A stretch of DNA of 61,891 bases from an uncultured Bacteroidota bacterium (GTDB lineage Bacteria; Bacteroidota; Bacteroidia; AKYH767-A; JABDAW01): positions 1 through 61,891 of the forward strand of contig CAIMUP010000037.1 in assembly GCA_903844645.1 (NCBI GenBank). Reading direction: 5' to 3'. Below are positions 25,945 to 34,328 of this stretch, piece after piece. Each line of letters starts with the position of its first letter. Positions within the stretch are counted from its first letter, which is position 1. Both the position numbers and the translations under genes were made by a program. The notes below the pieces were generated by a model that saw only the letters and a list, made by a program, of their open reading frames with translations, was not told where the DNA came from and did not search any database.

Positions 25945-26238
25945 GATCTACCGTTTTCTGGTAGAACTCTACCGAATTATGGTAGAGCTCTACCAAAAAA
26001 CGGTAGAGCTCTACCGAATTATGGTAGAACTCTACCGAATTATGGTAGAATTCTACCGAAAAATGGTAGAGCTCTACCGTTTTTTGATAGAGCACTACGG
26101 TCATTTGGTAGAGCACTACTGTTTTTCGATAGAGCACTACTGTTTTTTAATAGAGCACTACCGTTTTTTGATAGAGCACTACGGTTATCTAATAGAGCAC
26201 TACCGTTTTCAGGTAATGCCTTACCAGTTTTTAATACT
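25945..26238. repeat. Array 6: fourteen 21-bp units with CTACC/GGTAG arms
   Basis: This lies in the co-directional gap between rpsA and pyrR. Typical units are CTACC-N7-GGTAG joined by AGCT, AACT or AGCA, so GGTAGAGCTCTACC palindromes form at the junctions. The seven-base spacers differ: GAATTAT, AAAAAAC, GAAAAAT, GTTTTTT. AAAAAAC (unit 3) and GTTTTTT (unit 7) are reverse complements, so one spacer occurs in both orientations. Later units drift to CTACT/GATAG. Each unit could form an RNA or DNA hairpin. Confidence 0.95.
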
Positions 26239-26294
26239 CCGAAACCATTTTTTTGCATCCCGAAGGAACAAAACTTTTATCTTATAATAAATTA

Positions 26295-26834
26295 ATGCAA
26301 CAAAGATTATTATTAAGCGATGGGCAATTCGACATCACGATCAACCGCCTCTGTTACCAGTTGATCGAGAATCATAATGCCTTCGACGAATCGGTTATTA
26401 TCGGGCTGCAGCCGCGCGGCGTGTTCTTGTCGAATAGGATTAAGAATAATTTGGCGAGGATATTGGATAAAAATATTGTGGCAGGCAATCTCGATGTTAC
26501 TTTTTATCGCGACGACTTCCGAAGGTCGGAGAAAATTCACATTCCGAGCGTTACCGAAATTGATTTTATCATCGAAAATAAAAAAGTAATCTTGGTGGAT
26601 GATGTATTATTTACAGGCAGAACAATTCGTGCCGGCTTGGATGCAATTTTATCGTATGGAAGACCGAAAAAAGTGGAATTATTGGTACTGATAGACCGGA
26701 GATATAGCCGCCAATTGCCCATCGAACCGGATTATATCGGCAAGACTGTGGACACAATTTCATCCGAAAAAGTAAAAGTAGAATGGCAGGAAACGGAAGG
26801 GAAAGATCAGGTGTGGTTAGAAACTAAAGACTAA
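26295..26834 (+). CDS. pyrR: PyrR-type uracil phosphoribosyltransferase/attenuation protein
   Basis: A 179-residue PyrR. The PRPP loop is VILVDDVLFTGRT at 99-111, preceded by IIGLQPRGVFLS (35-46) and followed by LLVLIDRRYSRQLPI (129-143), all typical of PyrR. The frame is open further upstream to 26253, but the ATG at 26295 starts the conserved sequence MQQRLLLSDGQ. In Bacilli PyrR binds pyr mRNA leaders; here it is immediately upstream of pyrB (6-base gap). Whether this protein regulates, or acts only as a UPRTase, cannot be read from sequence. Confidence 0.93.
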   Translation: MQQRLLLSDGQFDITINRLCYQLIENHNAFDESVIIGLQPRGVFLSNRIKNNLARILDKNIVAGNLDVTFYRDDFRRSEKIHIPSVTEIDFIIENKKVILVDDVLFTGRTIRAGLDAILSYGRPKKVELLVLIDRRYSRQLPIEPDYIGKTVDTISSEKVKVEWQETEGKDQVWLETKD

Positions 26835-26840
26835 AAAAAT

Positions 26841-27776
26841 ATGGCAGGACTAAGCGTAAAACATTTGTTGGGGATAAAAAATATCAATGCATCGGATATT
26901 AATCTCATCTTTGAAACTGCCGAAAACTTCAAGGAAATCATCAATCGCCCTATCAAGAAAGTGCCGTCGCTTCGGGATATTACGATTGCTAATCTCTTCT
27001 TTGAAAACTCGACCCGTACTAAGCTTTCTTTTGAATTAGCAGAGAAGCGATTGTCTGCCGATGTGCTGAATTTCTCTGCCTCCGGTTCTTCCGTCAGTAA
27101 GGGAGAAACATTGGTGGATACGGTGAATAATATTCTCTCCATGAAGGTAGATATGTTGGTCATGCGGCACCCAAATCCGGGGGCTGCCGTGTTTCTTTCC
27201 AAACATATCTCTGTAAATATCATTAACGCTGGCGATGGCACTCACGAACATCCTACCCAAGCCCTGTTGGATGCTTTTACCATCAAAGAAAAGTTGGGAG
27301 AATTGCAGGGAAAGAAGATTGCCATCATCGGAGATATCATGCACTCGCGGGTTGCTTTGTCGAATATCTTTTGCTTAAAGAAAATCGGGGCGGAGGTGAT
27401 GGTTTGCGGTCCTACTACTCTGATTCCGAAGTACATTTCTTCCCTCGGCGTGGAGGTCAGTCATAATTTGCGGGAGGCTCTGGAGTGGTGCGATGTGGCG
27501 AATATGTTACGCATCCAGATGGAGCGGCAGGATATTAAATACTTTCCCTCTATTCGGGAATATATTATGCAATTCGGGTTGACGAAAGCCATTTTAGATT
27601 CGCTGCATAAGAAAATTCTTGTTCTCCATCCCGGACCTATTAACCGAGGTGTGGAAATTACCAGCGACGTTGCCGATTCCTCGCAATCGGTTATTCTGAA
27701 TCAGGTAGAGAATGGCGTTGCGATCAGGATGGCGGTGTTGTATTTGCTTGCCGGGAAGATTCACAATCAGGATTAA
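26841..27776 (+). CDS. pyrB: Aspartate carbamoyltransferase catalytic subunit
   Basis: A 311-residue ATCase catalytic chain. The carbamoyl-phosphate loop is FFENSTRTKLSFE (53-65), the 80s loop includes SSVSKGET (83-90), and GTHEHPTQALLDAF (133-146) binds the substrate carbonyl. It catalyses the first committed step of pyrimidine synthesis. Forming an operon with pyrR matches the common pyrR-pyrB arrangement. No pyrI regulatory subunit is present, as expected for this class. Confidence 0.95.
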   Translation: MAGLSVKHLLGIKNINASDINLIFETAENFKEIINRPIKKVPSLRDITIANLFFENSTRTKLSFELAEKRLSADVLNFSASGSSVSKGETLVDTVNNILSMKVDMLVMRHPNPGAAVFLSKHISVNIINAGDGTHEHPTQALLDAFTIKEKLGELQGKKIAIIGDIMHSRVALSNIFCLKKIGAEVMVCGPTTLIPKYISSLGVEVSHNLREALEWCDVANMLRIQMERQDIKYFPSIREYIMQFGLTKAILDSLHKKILVLHPGPINRGVEITSDVADSSQSVILNQVENGVAIRMAVLYLLAGKIHNQD

Positions 27777-27818
27777 TACAGAGTTTCCTTTTGATAAAAT
27801 CAAATCGTATTCTTTGAA

Positions 27819-28685
27819 ATGAATTTTTATCTCGCCGCGGTGATGCTTGGTCTCGGATTCATTGCCTTAGGCTTCGGCATCTTTATTTCGATGCGTATCT
27901 TTAATATTCCAGACATCACGACAGACGGAAGTTACACATTGGGAGGAGTGGTAACAGCTGTTATTCTGATAAAATTTCATTCTGTACCGATGGCGATGGC
28001 AGCATCTGTTCTTGCAGGAATCGTGGCAGGTTCCTTGACGGGATTTATTCATACCAAGTTGCGGGTCAATGCCTTGTTGGCGGGGATATTAGTGATGACG
28101 GCTTTGTATTCTGTGAATCTCTCCCTCATGGGTCGGTCGAATATTCCATTAATTAATGTGCCGGTTATCTACGATTGGTTTGCATTCATTACCGATGCGG
28201 TGATGAGGCAATTAACGATTTTAATATTGATTACTTTAACCTTGTTATTACTGCTTTCGTGGATCTTAAAAACCGATTTTGGCATCGCGATTCGTGCCAC
28301 CGGGAATTCTGAAACGATGGTTCGGGCAATGGGTGTTGATACCTCCAAAATGAAGATTATAGGACTTGGAATATCGAATGGATTGGTGGCGATGAGCGGC
28401 TCTCTCATCAGCCAATACCAAGGCTTTGCAGATATTAACATGGGCATCGGGATCATTATTTTAGGATTAGGATCGGTGATGATTGGCGAGACTGTAACGA
28501 CCGTTTTGAAAGTCGAAAGTATCTTCGGGAGGCTGGTGGGCGTGATTGTGGGGACGATTATCTTTCGATTAATCCTCGCATTCGTCCTTTCATTAGGCAT
28601 TGATCCGAATTATTTGAAGTTGATTACGGCAGCGATTGTATTAACGGTGGTGTGCATTCCCACCCTTCGCAAGGCGAGGAATTAA
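27819..28685 (+). CDS. ABC transporter permease, TrpY/branched-chain-like
   Basis: A 288-residue permease with about eight membrane segments. The start IALGFGIFISMRIFNIPDIT, TDGSYTLGGVV and the TDFGIAIRATGNSETMVRAMG loop (near residue 150) are the COG4120/branched-chain permease type. It is paired with the ATPase that starts at the next base after its stop. The expected partner binding protein of the COG2984 type is encoded at 32089-33057 on the other strand. Tryptophan/tyrosine-like substrates are known for some homologs (TrpXYZ), but the substrate here is unknown. Confidence 0.85.
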   Translation: MNFYLAAVMLGLGFIALGFGIFISMRIFNIPDITTDGSYTLGGVVTAVILIKFHSVPMAMAASVLAGIVAGSLTGFIHTKLRVNALLAGILVMTALYSVNLSLMGRSNIPLINVPVIYDWFAFITDAVMRQLTILILITLTLLLLLSWILKTDFGIAIRATGNSETMVRAMGVDTSKMKIIGLGISNGLVAMSGSLISQYQGFADINMGIGIIILGLGSVMIGETVTTVLKVESIFGRLVGVIVGTIIFRLILAFVLSLGIDPNYLKLITAAIVLTVVCIPTLRKARN

Positions 28686-29435
28686 ATGATAGAATTAAAT
28701 ACGATATCGAAGACCTTTAATGCCGGAACGCCCCAGCAGGTAAGGGCTTTGCGAGATATTAATCTTACAATTGCCGACCAAGAATTTGTAATCGTTGTCG
28801 GGGCGAATGGTTCGGGGAAGTCCACTTTATTAAATGTTATTGCTGGTGTTGCGATGCCGAGTAGCGGAACGATTTTGTTGGACGGTATGGACGTTACCCA
28901 TTGGGAGGATTACCGAAAAAGCCGATGGATAGCTAGGATTTTTCAAGACCCATTTATGGGCACGGCATCCGAATTAAGTATCCTCGACAACTTCCGATTA
29001 GCCGCCATCCGAACACATAAAAAAGGATTATCCATCGGGATTGATTCCAAATTTAAAACGAAGGTGCAGGAGCGGATTGCGATGCTGGGCTTGGGTTTGG
29101 AGGATAAACTGGAGCAACGGATGGGGACATTATCGGGCGGTCAGCGGCAGGCTTTGACCTTGATAATGGCGGTGATGGATGATGCTAAAATAATTTTGCT
29201 GGATGAGCCTTCGGCGGCGTTGGATCCTCGGACTGCGGCATTAATTATGGCGAAAGCGAATGAGATTATCAGGGAATTTGGCTTGACGGGGATTTTGATT
29301 ACTCATCATCTGAAAGATGCGGCTCTTTATGGGAATCGAATTTTGTTGATGCGGGAAGGGAGCGTCGTTCACGACATTAAAGCTGATGAAAAACGTAAGA
29401 TGACGGTTGGCGATTTGCAGAATTGGTTTGTGTAG
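28686..29435 (+). CDS. ABC transporter ATP-binding protein of the TrpY-like importer
   Basis: A 249-residue ATPase. Walker A is GANGSGKST (39-47), the Q-loop is RIFQDPFMG (84-92), the signature is LSGGQRQ (149-155) and Walker B is IILLDEP (169-175). The long insertion before the signature (about 93-146) is typical of COG1101. The start codon abuts the permease stop. It energises the importer with the permease upstream. Confidence 0.9.
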   Translation: MIELNTISKTFNAGTPQQVRALRDINLTIADQEFVIVVGANGSGKSTLLNVIAGVAMPSSGTILLDGMDVTHWEDYRKSRWIARIFQDPFMGTASELSILDNFRLAAIRTHKKGLSIGIDSKFKTKVQERIAMLGLGLEDKLEQRMGTLSGGQRQALTLIMAVMDDAKIILLDEPSAALDPRTAALIMAKANEIIREFGLTGILITHHLKDAALYGNRILLMREGSVVHDIKADEKRKMTVGDLQNWFV

Positions 29436-29472
29436 GGGTTTAAATCTTAAATTTATGGGGTTTTAGAAAAGT

Positions 29473-29703
29473 CATAAATGGCTTTATTCCGACTATAAAT
29501 CGTATTCTTCCTCCTATAAAGGATAAAAGTCGGACCATGAGAGGCTTTATTTTTGTCATTAAAGGGAATAGTGGAGGCATAAATTAGATTAGTGGGATGA
29601 TGATTGATAATAGGGCAACTGTGAAGGGTTTTATTATGGATATAAACCGTATCGAGGGGGGGTATAAATCGTACTTTGGAGGGGAAAAATCGGGATTTGG
29701 AGG
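29473..29703. repeat. Array 16: decayed 21-bp repeats
   Basis: This lies in the convergent gap between the ABC ATPase and the ABC-2 permease. The units are too diverged to see by identity, but recurrent starts CATAAA/TATAAA fall every 21 bases: 29473, 29494, 29515, 29536, 29557, 29578, then weaker units to 29641 and a one-base slip at 29663. Ends are often GGAGG or CCGAC. Eleven steps cover 231 bases. I read this as an old array in which the period outlived the sequence. Confidence 0.7.
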
Positions 29704-29748
29704 AGATTTCCCGTAGTGGCGGGAGGAAAAATATTCTTTCAGGAGTTT

Positions 29749-30858
29749 TTATTCCCAGCGGAAGACCTTAATAGCGAGCAAGTAGATGCCCACGCCCCAA
29801 AGGACTACGATTAATATTTGATGATGGACATCCCACAGCCCCGCACCCTCGAATGCGATCTTCCGCATCGCGTCATTAAGGTAAGTGAGGGGTAGTGCAT
29901 AGCTGACATACTGCAGCCAATGGGGGAAATTCTGTATCGAAAAGAAGGTGCCGGCAAGTAAAAACTGTGGCATGGTTATTAAATTGGCAAAGGGCGGTAT
30001 GGAACTTTCGTTCTTGGCTAATCCTGAAACTACGAAGCCAAATCCCATGAAAACAATCAACCCTAAAGCGGAGAGCGCAATCATATTTAAGAAGGTAGTG
30101 AACCCATGAATGAGGGTGAAGCCGAATGCAAACCTGCCGATGAGGATTATTACCATAGACCCCATCATTGCGAAGATGAGTCGGGCTATTGCTTCGCCAA
30201 TGATGATCCCCGAACGCTTGATAGGTGTTGCAAAAAAGCGTTTCAAGACGAGTGTTTGGCGGAGGGAGAAGAATACGAAGGCGGTGCCGAACACTCCGGA
30301 GGCGAGGAGGGAGAAGCCGAGCTGCCCGGGGAGGATGAAGTCAATACTTTTGTATGCTCTGCCTTTGATTTCGGTGGGTTGATTCATCTGTATCTTCATG
30401 TCGGCGATGGGTGTTCCCATAGAATTGACGGTGGAGATGATTGCATTTAGTTGGGATTGGAATATTTTGCCGTTCCTCCCTGATGCATCGCAAAGTTGGA
30501 GGTTTACTTTTACTTTGCCGTCCTTTAAATTGTCTATCGGGAGTATGGAAATGATGGCGGCGGTGTTTCCTTTCTTGAGGTCGGCAGTCATTTCGGCAGC
30601 AGTGGGGTAGGTAACGAGGTTGACTCCTGAATTTTCTCCTGCAAGGATTTTATAAAGGACGTTGGTAGTGTCCGAAGTTTTGTCGAAGCCTACATCAACG
30701 GAGATGTTGCCACCGCCAATGAATCCGAAGACTACAATAAAGATAAGGGGGAACATCAACGAGAAGATAACGGCAGACGGACTGCGGAAAATGGATTTTA
30801 AACTTGCCCTCGTGATGGCAAGAGTGGCTTGAAACTGACTGTAAGGTGGGGTATTCAT
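29749..30858 (-). CDS. ABC-2 type transporter permease
   Basis: A 369-residue ABC-2 permease. One membrane segment lies near 29-50, then an extracytoplasmic domain of about 130 residues, then five segments from about 180 to the end. SLRQTLVLKRFFATPIKRS and AGTFFSIQNFPHWLQYVSYALP carry the conserved ABC2 motifs. It is coupled to the ATPase gene ending six bases upstream. It probably exports a lipid, drug or polymer; the substrate is unknown. Confidence 0.88.
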   Translation of the reverse strand: MNTPPYSQFQATLAITRASLKSIFRSPSAVIFSLMFPLIFIVVFGFIGGGNISVDVGFDKTSDTTNVLYKILAGENSGVNLVTYPTAAEMTADLKKGNTAAIISILPIDNLKDGKVKVNLQLCDASGRNGKIFQSQLNAIISTVNSMGTPIADMKIQMNQPTEIKGRAYKSIDFILPGQLGFSLLASGVFGTAFVFFSLRQTLVLKRFFATPIKRSGIIIGEAIARLIFAMMGSMVIILIGRFAFGFTLIHGFTTFLNMIALSALGLIVFMGFGFVVSGLAKNESSIPPFANLITMPQFLLAGTFFSIQNFPHWLQYVSYALPLTYLNDAMRKIAFEGAGLWDVHHQILIVVLWGVGIYLLAIKVFRWE

Positions 30859-30864
30859 AGTTTA

Positions 30865-31632
30865 TTATTCATCTTTCCATTCCTTACCGGTGAGGGAGAG
30901 GAATACATCTTCGAGGTTTGCTTTCTTAACTTCTTTCTTGCGCTCAAAGCCGGAAGCGATGAGGTTATCAATCAGTTTATCGGGGGTGTCCATCGCAATG
31001 ATTTTCCCACTTTCTATCACGCCGACCCGGTCGCAGAGGTTCTCGGCTTCATCCATATAATGAGTGGTGATGACGACCGTAGTTCCGTTATCCCGAATCT
31101 GGCGAATCAAATCCCAAAGGTTACGCCTTGCCTGCGGATCGAGACCGGTTGTAGGTTCATCGAGGAAGATGATTTTAGGATTATTGATAAGGGTAGTCGC
31201 AATCGAGAATCTTTGCTTCTGACCGCCCGAAAGTTCTTTATGTTTTGCTTTCGCCTTATCCTGAAGACCTACCGCGGCAAGCATTTCCATCTTGTTAATC
31301 TTCCGGTTGTATAAGCCGGAGAACAGTTGCATCAACTCCAGCAGCGTAAGCCCGGGATAGTACCCTGCAGCCTGTAATTGGACTCCGATAATCTTTTTTA
31401 TTTCTTGCGGATGGGTATCTACGTTCAAGCCATTGATCAGGACTTCGCCACTGGTCTTGCTTCTCAAGGTCTCCATGATTTCTAAGGTCGTTGTTTTCCC
31501 CGCGCCGTTAGGTCCTAGAAGCCCGAATATCTCGCCTTCATACACCTCGAAACTGATACCCTTTACGGCGGGGAGTGTGCCGTAACTCTTGACTAATTCT
31601 TTTACCGATATTATTGTTTTGGAAGGATTCAT
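30865..31632 (-). CDS. ABC-2 transporter ATP-binding protein
   Basis: A 255-residue ATPase of the DrrA/NodI type. Walker A is GPNGAGKTT (40-48), the signature LSGGQKQR (134-141), Walker B IIFLDEP (154-160) and the H-loop VVITTHYMDEAE near residue 182. It pairs with the permease directly downstream. A TAGATTTG box lies 17 bases before the start. Confidence 0.92.
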   Translation of the reverse strand: MNPSKTIISVKELVKSYGTLPAVKGISFEVYEGEIFGLLGPNGAGKTTTLEIMETLRSKTSGEVLINGLNVDTHPQEIKKIIGVQLQAAGYYPGLTLLELMQLFSGLYNRKINKMEMLAAVGLQDKAKAKHKELSGGQKQRFSIATTLINNPKIIFLDEPTTGLDPQARRNLWDLIRQIRDNGTTVVITTHYMDEAENLCDRVGVIESGKIIAMDTPDKLIDNLIASGFERKKEVKKANLEDVFLSLTGKEWKDE

Positions 31633-31648
31633 CTGTATAATTAGGCTG

Positions 31649-31680
31649 CAAATCTAAACAATAAACCGTAACTTGTACAA
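31649..31680 (-). promoter_or_regulatory. TTG-N21-TAnnTTTG promoter of the ABC-2 operon
   Basis: On the minus strand TTG lies at 31680-31678 and TAGATTTG at 31656-31649, with 21 bases between. The ATG is at 31632. Confidence 0.55.
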
Positions 31681-31865
31681 TAAATGACACTTTATTTTTA
31701 TCAGGAGAAACCCTGTTGTTACCATTATTTAATACCATTATTTATGAAAACATCCCATTACCAAGTCGAATCACAAAAGCCCCTTCCCCAATCCCTTCAA
31801 CCAGTATTCGGTAGTGTATCATTTTGAATTTTTATCAGTCAAACGCAAGCCCGATACTCATTACA

Positions 31866-32012
31866 TCATCCCCCCTTTGGCGAAAAGATGAATACGTTTG
31901 TCTCAAAGATGAATACATTTGGCTCAAAGATGAATACGTTTGGCTCAAAGATGAATACGTTTGGCGAAAAGATGAATACGTTTTACCGAAAGGATACTTC
32001 CTTTGACCGAAG
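31866..32012. repeat. Array 7: seven 21-bp units
   Basis: This lies in the co-directional gap between the ABC-2 ATPase (start 31632) and the binding protein (end 32089). Central units begin GATGAATACGTTTGGC and end in TCAAA or GAAAA. The first (31866) and last (31992) units are diverged but keep the length and the TTTGgCgAAA part. No palindromic arms are obvious. Upstream, 31681-31865 shows no gene or repeat that I can see. Confidence 0.92.
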
Positions 32013-32088
32013 GGAACTCAAAAGCTTCCTCTGGATATTGAGTTTAATAGTTTCTTTTCAAACTGATATAGTACCGAAAATCGAAAAT

Positions 32089-33057
32089 TTATTGGTGATA
32101 TGCCTCGAACGAAGCATCAAATTGCAAATGGTATCGTGCTGCAGTGGTTTTATTAAACACCTTCTTCCGAACGATAACATGCTCTGCTTTCATCTCATTC
32201 GCAGACTTATTTTTTAATAACAAAACCGCCTGCTTGCCAGCCTGCAAACCCCATTGATAAAGGTCAGCACCATAAGACACCAATGCGCCGCGAGCTACCA
32301 GCCCGATTTCGCAGGTAAAGACCGGGATATTTTTTTCATCGCAGCTCTTGGCAATCGTTTCGAAGGATGCAAAAACGGCATTGTCTGGCATCGCGAAGAA
32401 CACGTCTATCCCTTTATTAATAAGGGCTTGGACGGCGAGCTGCGTTTCCGATGAATTATTTACGGGCAACACCTCGAGGGGGAGATTCAGAGCCTTGCAT
32501 TTGTTTTTCACCTCCATAAAAGCATCGGCTGATTGCGGTTCTGCCTGGTTGTAAATCAGCCCCAGCTTCTTCGCATTCGGGAAGATATTTTTTATCAATG
32601 CTACAGATGAATCTATATAATCCAACGTCTCGAATGCTCCTAATAAATTCTTGGGCGGATTGCCATCGGCATCGAGCAACTTCGCCAACTTTGGGGAAGG
32701 CGATACGAGCATGAAAATAGGAATCTCTTTCGTCCTTTGCGCCGCTGTAATAGATGAAATGGTCGGGCAAGTAGCGATCAGATTAACCTTTTTGGAGATA
32801 AGATAATCGCAAGCCTGCAACAAGGTCGGCTGATCGCCTTGGGCATTACGGTAAATAATCTTGAGGGTAGAATCACGTTCGCTAAAGCCGCCTTGCGCAA
32901 GGGCATCGGTGAATCCTTTACGGGCTTGGGCAAGTGTTTCGTCTTGTAATAAATCTAAAAAACCGATGACCGGAACGCACTTTGTTTCTTTCTTATCTTG
33001 CGGGGTGTTGCAAGCCCACAAACAAAGGGCGAAGAAAGCGGCAAAGTAATTTTTCAT
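32089..33057 (-). CDS. ABC transporter substrate-binding lipoprotein (TrpX-like, PF04392)
   Basis: A 322-residue lipoprotein with lipobox LWAC (Cys16). The mature sequence has GFLDLLQDETLAQARKGFTD and LGLIYNQAEPQSADA, typical of the ABC_sub_bind (COG2984) family. It would serve the COG4120/COG1101 permease and ATPase at 27819-29435, although it is on the opposite strand and separated by the ABC-2 exporter genes. It lies 21 bases after the TPM/LemA genes and may be read with them. The ligand is unknown; aromatic amino acids are known for some relatives. Confidence 0.85.
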   Translation of the reverse strand: MKNYFAAFFALCLWACNTPQDKKETKCVPVIGFLDLLQDETLAQARKGFTDALAQGGFSERDSTLKIIYRNAQGDQPTLLQACDYLISKKVNLIATCPTISSITAAQRTKEIPIFMLVSPSPKLAKLLDADGNPPKNLLGAFETLDYIDSSVALIKNIFPNAKKLGLIYNQAEPQSADAFMEVKNKCKALNLPLEVLPVNNSSETQLAVQALINKGIDVFFAMPDNAVFASFETIAKSCDEKNIPVFTCEIGLVARGALVSYGADLYQWGLQAGKQAVLLLKNKSANEMKAEHVIVRKKVFNKTTAARYHLQFDASFEAYHQ

Positions 33058-33078
33058 TCCATTAAGTATAAATAATAC

Positions 33079-33891
33079 CTACCAACTACCGCTTGCGCCA
33101 CCACCACCAAAGCTTCCGCCACCGAAGCCTCCAAAAGAACTATCGCTACTGCCGCTTCCGCCTCCATAACCACCGAAACTTCCACCGCCAGAGTTGAAAT
33201 CGTTCCAGCCACCGCGGTTGCCCATATTCATTAACAACAACCATGCAGCCCAAAAGCCGAGGTTATTCGTGGAAGCATAACTATTCACCGACCGAGCCTT
33301 GCGAAGGAACACAATCAGGATAATTATAAAGATGATAATCCCCAAGAAAGGGAACGGACGGCTGCGTTGATGCCTGTTACCACCAGTTCTTTTGATGTAT
33401 TGATCAGGAGTGAACTCTTTACGGGCTAAAGACATCAGGGTATTCACGGAATTGTGCAGCCCAAGGTAGAAATTTCCCTGCTTAAAGGCTGGCGACATCT
33501 CGTTATCTACAATTGTCTTCGCAATAACATCGGGAATTACCGGCTCCAAACCATATCCTACCTGGATAGTCATCTTATGATCCTCCTTAGCTACTAATAT
33601 CAGGATGCCATTGTCTTTTTTCTTCGTGCCGATGCCCCATTTCTCCCCTATTTGGGCGGCATAGTCGGCAATATCGTTATCGCCTACTGATTGCAGGATG
33701 ATGATCGCTATCTGCGTGGAGGTTGAGTCCGTGAACTTCCGTAATTCTTGTTCTAAGGCGTGGATTTGTGGGGGCGAAAGGGTGTTTCCGGTATAGTCAT
33801 TGACCAATCTATCCGTCTTGGCGGGTAATTCGTCTTTAGATATTCCAAGAAATGGAAGTAACAGTAATAATATGACTAATATCTTCTTCAT
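33079..33891 (-). CDS. TPM-domain membrane protein (YgcG-like)
   Basis: A 270-residue exported protein. A signal peptide (1-18) is followed by a TPM domain (about 25-150; RLVNDYTGNTLSP, then STSTQIAIIILQ and KWGIGTKKKDNGILILVA), a membrane segment (about 183-200) and a Gly/Ser-rich tail ending GGGGASGSW. TPM domains face the periplasm or exterior; biochemical roles are poorly known, with a photosystem repair or phosphatase link in plants. It overlaps the preceding smaller TPM gene by four bases. Confidence 0.88.
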   Translation of the reverse strand: MKKILVILLLLLPFLGISKDELPAKTDRLVNDYTGNTLSPPQIHALEQELRKFTDSTSTQIAIIILQSVGDNDIADYAAQIGEKWGIGTKKKDNGILILVAKEDHKMTIQVGYGLEPVIPDVIAKTIVDNEMSPAFKQGNFYLGLHNSVNTLMSLARKEFTPDQYIKRTGGNRHQRSRPFPFLGIIIFIIILIVFLRKARSVNSYASTNNLGFWAAWLLLMNMGNRGGWNDFNSGGGSFGGYGGGSGSSDSSFGGFGGGSFGGGGASGSW

Positions 33892-34328
33892 TTCCCAAAT
33901 ACTATTTCATCGGGTAGCTCATTGACATCGTCTTCTTGGTGCGGAAAGTGGGTTTTCAATGCTTCGCCAGCCATTATAATCCCCTTACTCATGCCCGTTA
34001 CCAAGTCATGCGCTTTAAAGTGCCGCAGCATCTCGAATTTTATCTCCTCCCAGAAGTCTTTCGGCACCTTGATATTAATCCCTGCATCGCCAAGGATGGC
34101 AAACTTCCTGTCAGACAAAGAAAGATAAAACAATACCCCATTCCGCGCCGCCGTTTTGTGCATTTCAAGCTCCTTAAAAATAAAAGATGCCCTATCCAAA
34201 ACATCGCCCTTACAGGTATCTTCGATAAACACACGAATCTCCCCGGAAGTATTCCCTTCCGCTTCTTTTACTGCCGCAACAATCTTATTTTGTTGCTCTT
34301 TCGTAAAGAAATCCCGTGCTTTTATCAT
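33888..34328 (-). CDS. Small TPM-domain protein
   Basis: A 146-residue TPM-domain protein with no signal peptide or membrane segment. Features are GNTSGEIRVFIEDTC (25-39), the RNGVLFYLSLSDRKFAILGD strand pair (61-80) and a C-terminal acidic tail. It sits between lemA (no gap) and the larger TPM gene (four-base overlap). The lemA/TPM/TPM set is a common conserved trio in Bacteroidota. Confidence 0.88.
   Translation of the reverse strand: MIKARDFFTKEQQNKIVAAVKEAEGNTSGEIRVFIEDTCKGDVLDRASFIFKELEMHKTAARNGVLFYLSLSDRKFAILGDAGINIKVPKDFWEEIKFEMLRHFKAHDLVTGMSKGIIMAGEALKTHFPHQEDDVNELPDEIVFGK

Noticed and set aside
30106-30610. Plus-strand frames opposite the ABC-2 permease
   Set aside because: Composition and position fit antisense shadows of a well-supported gene.
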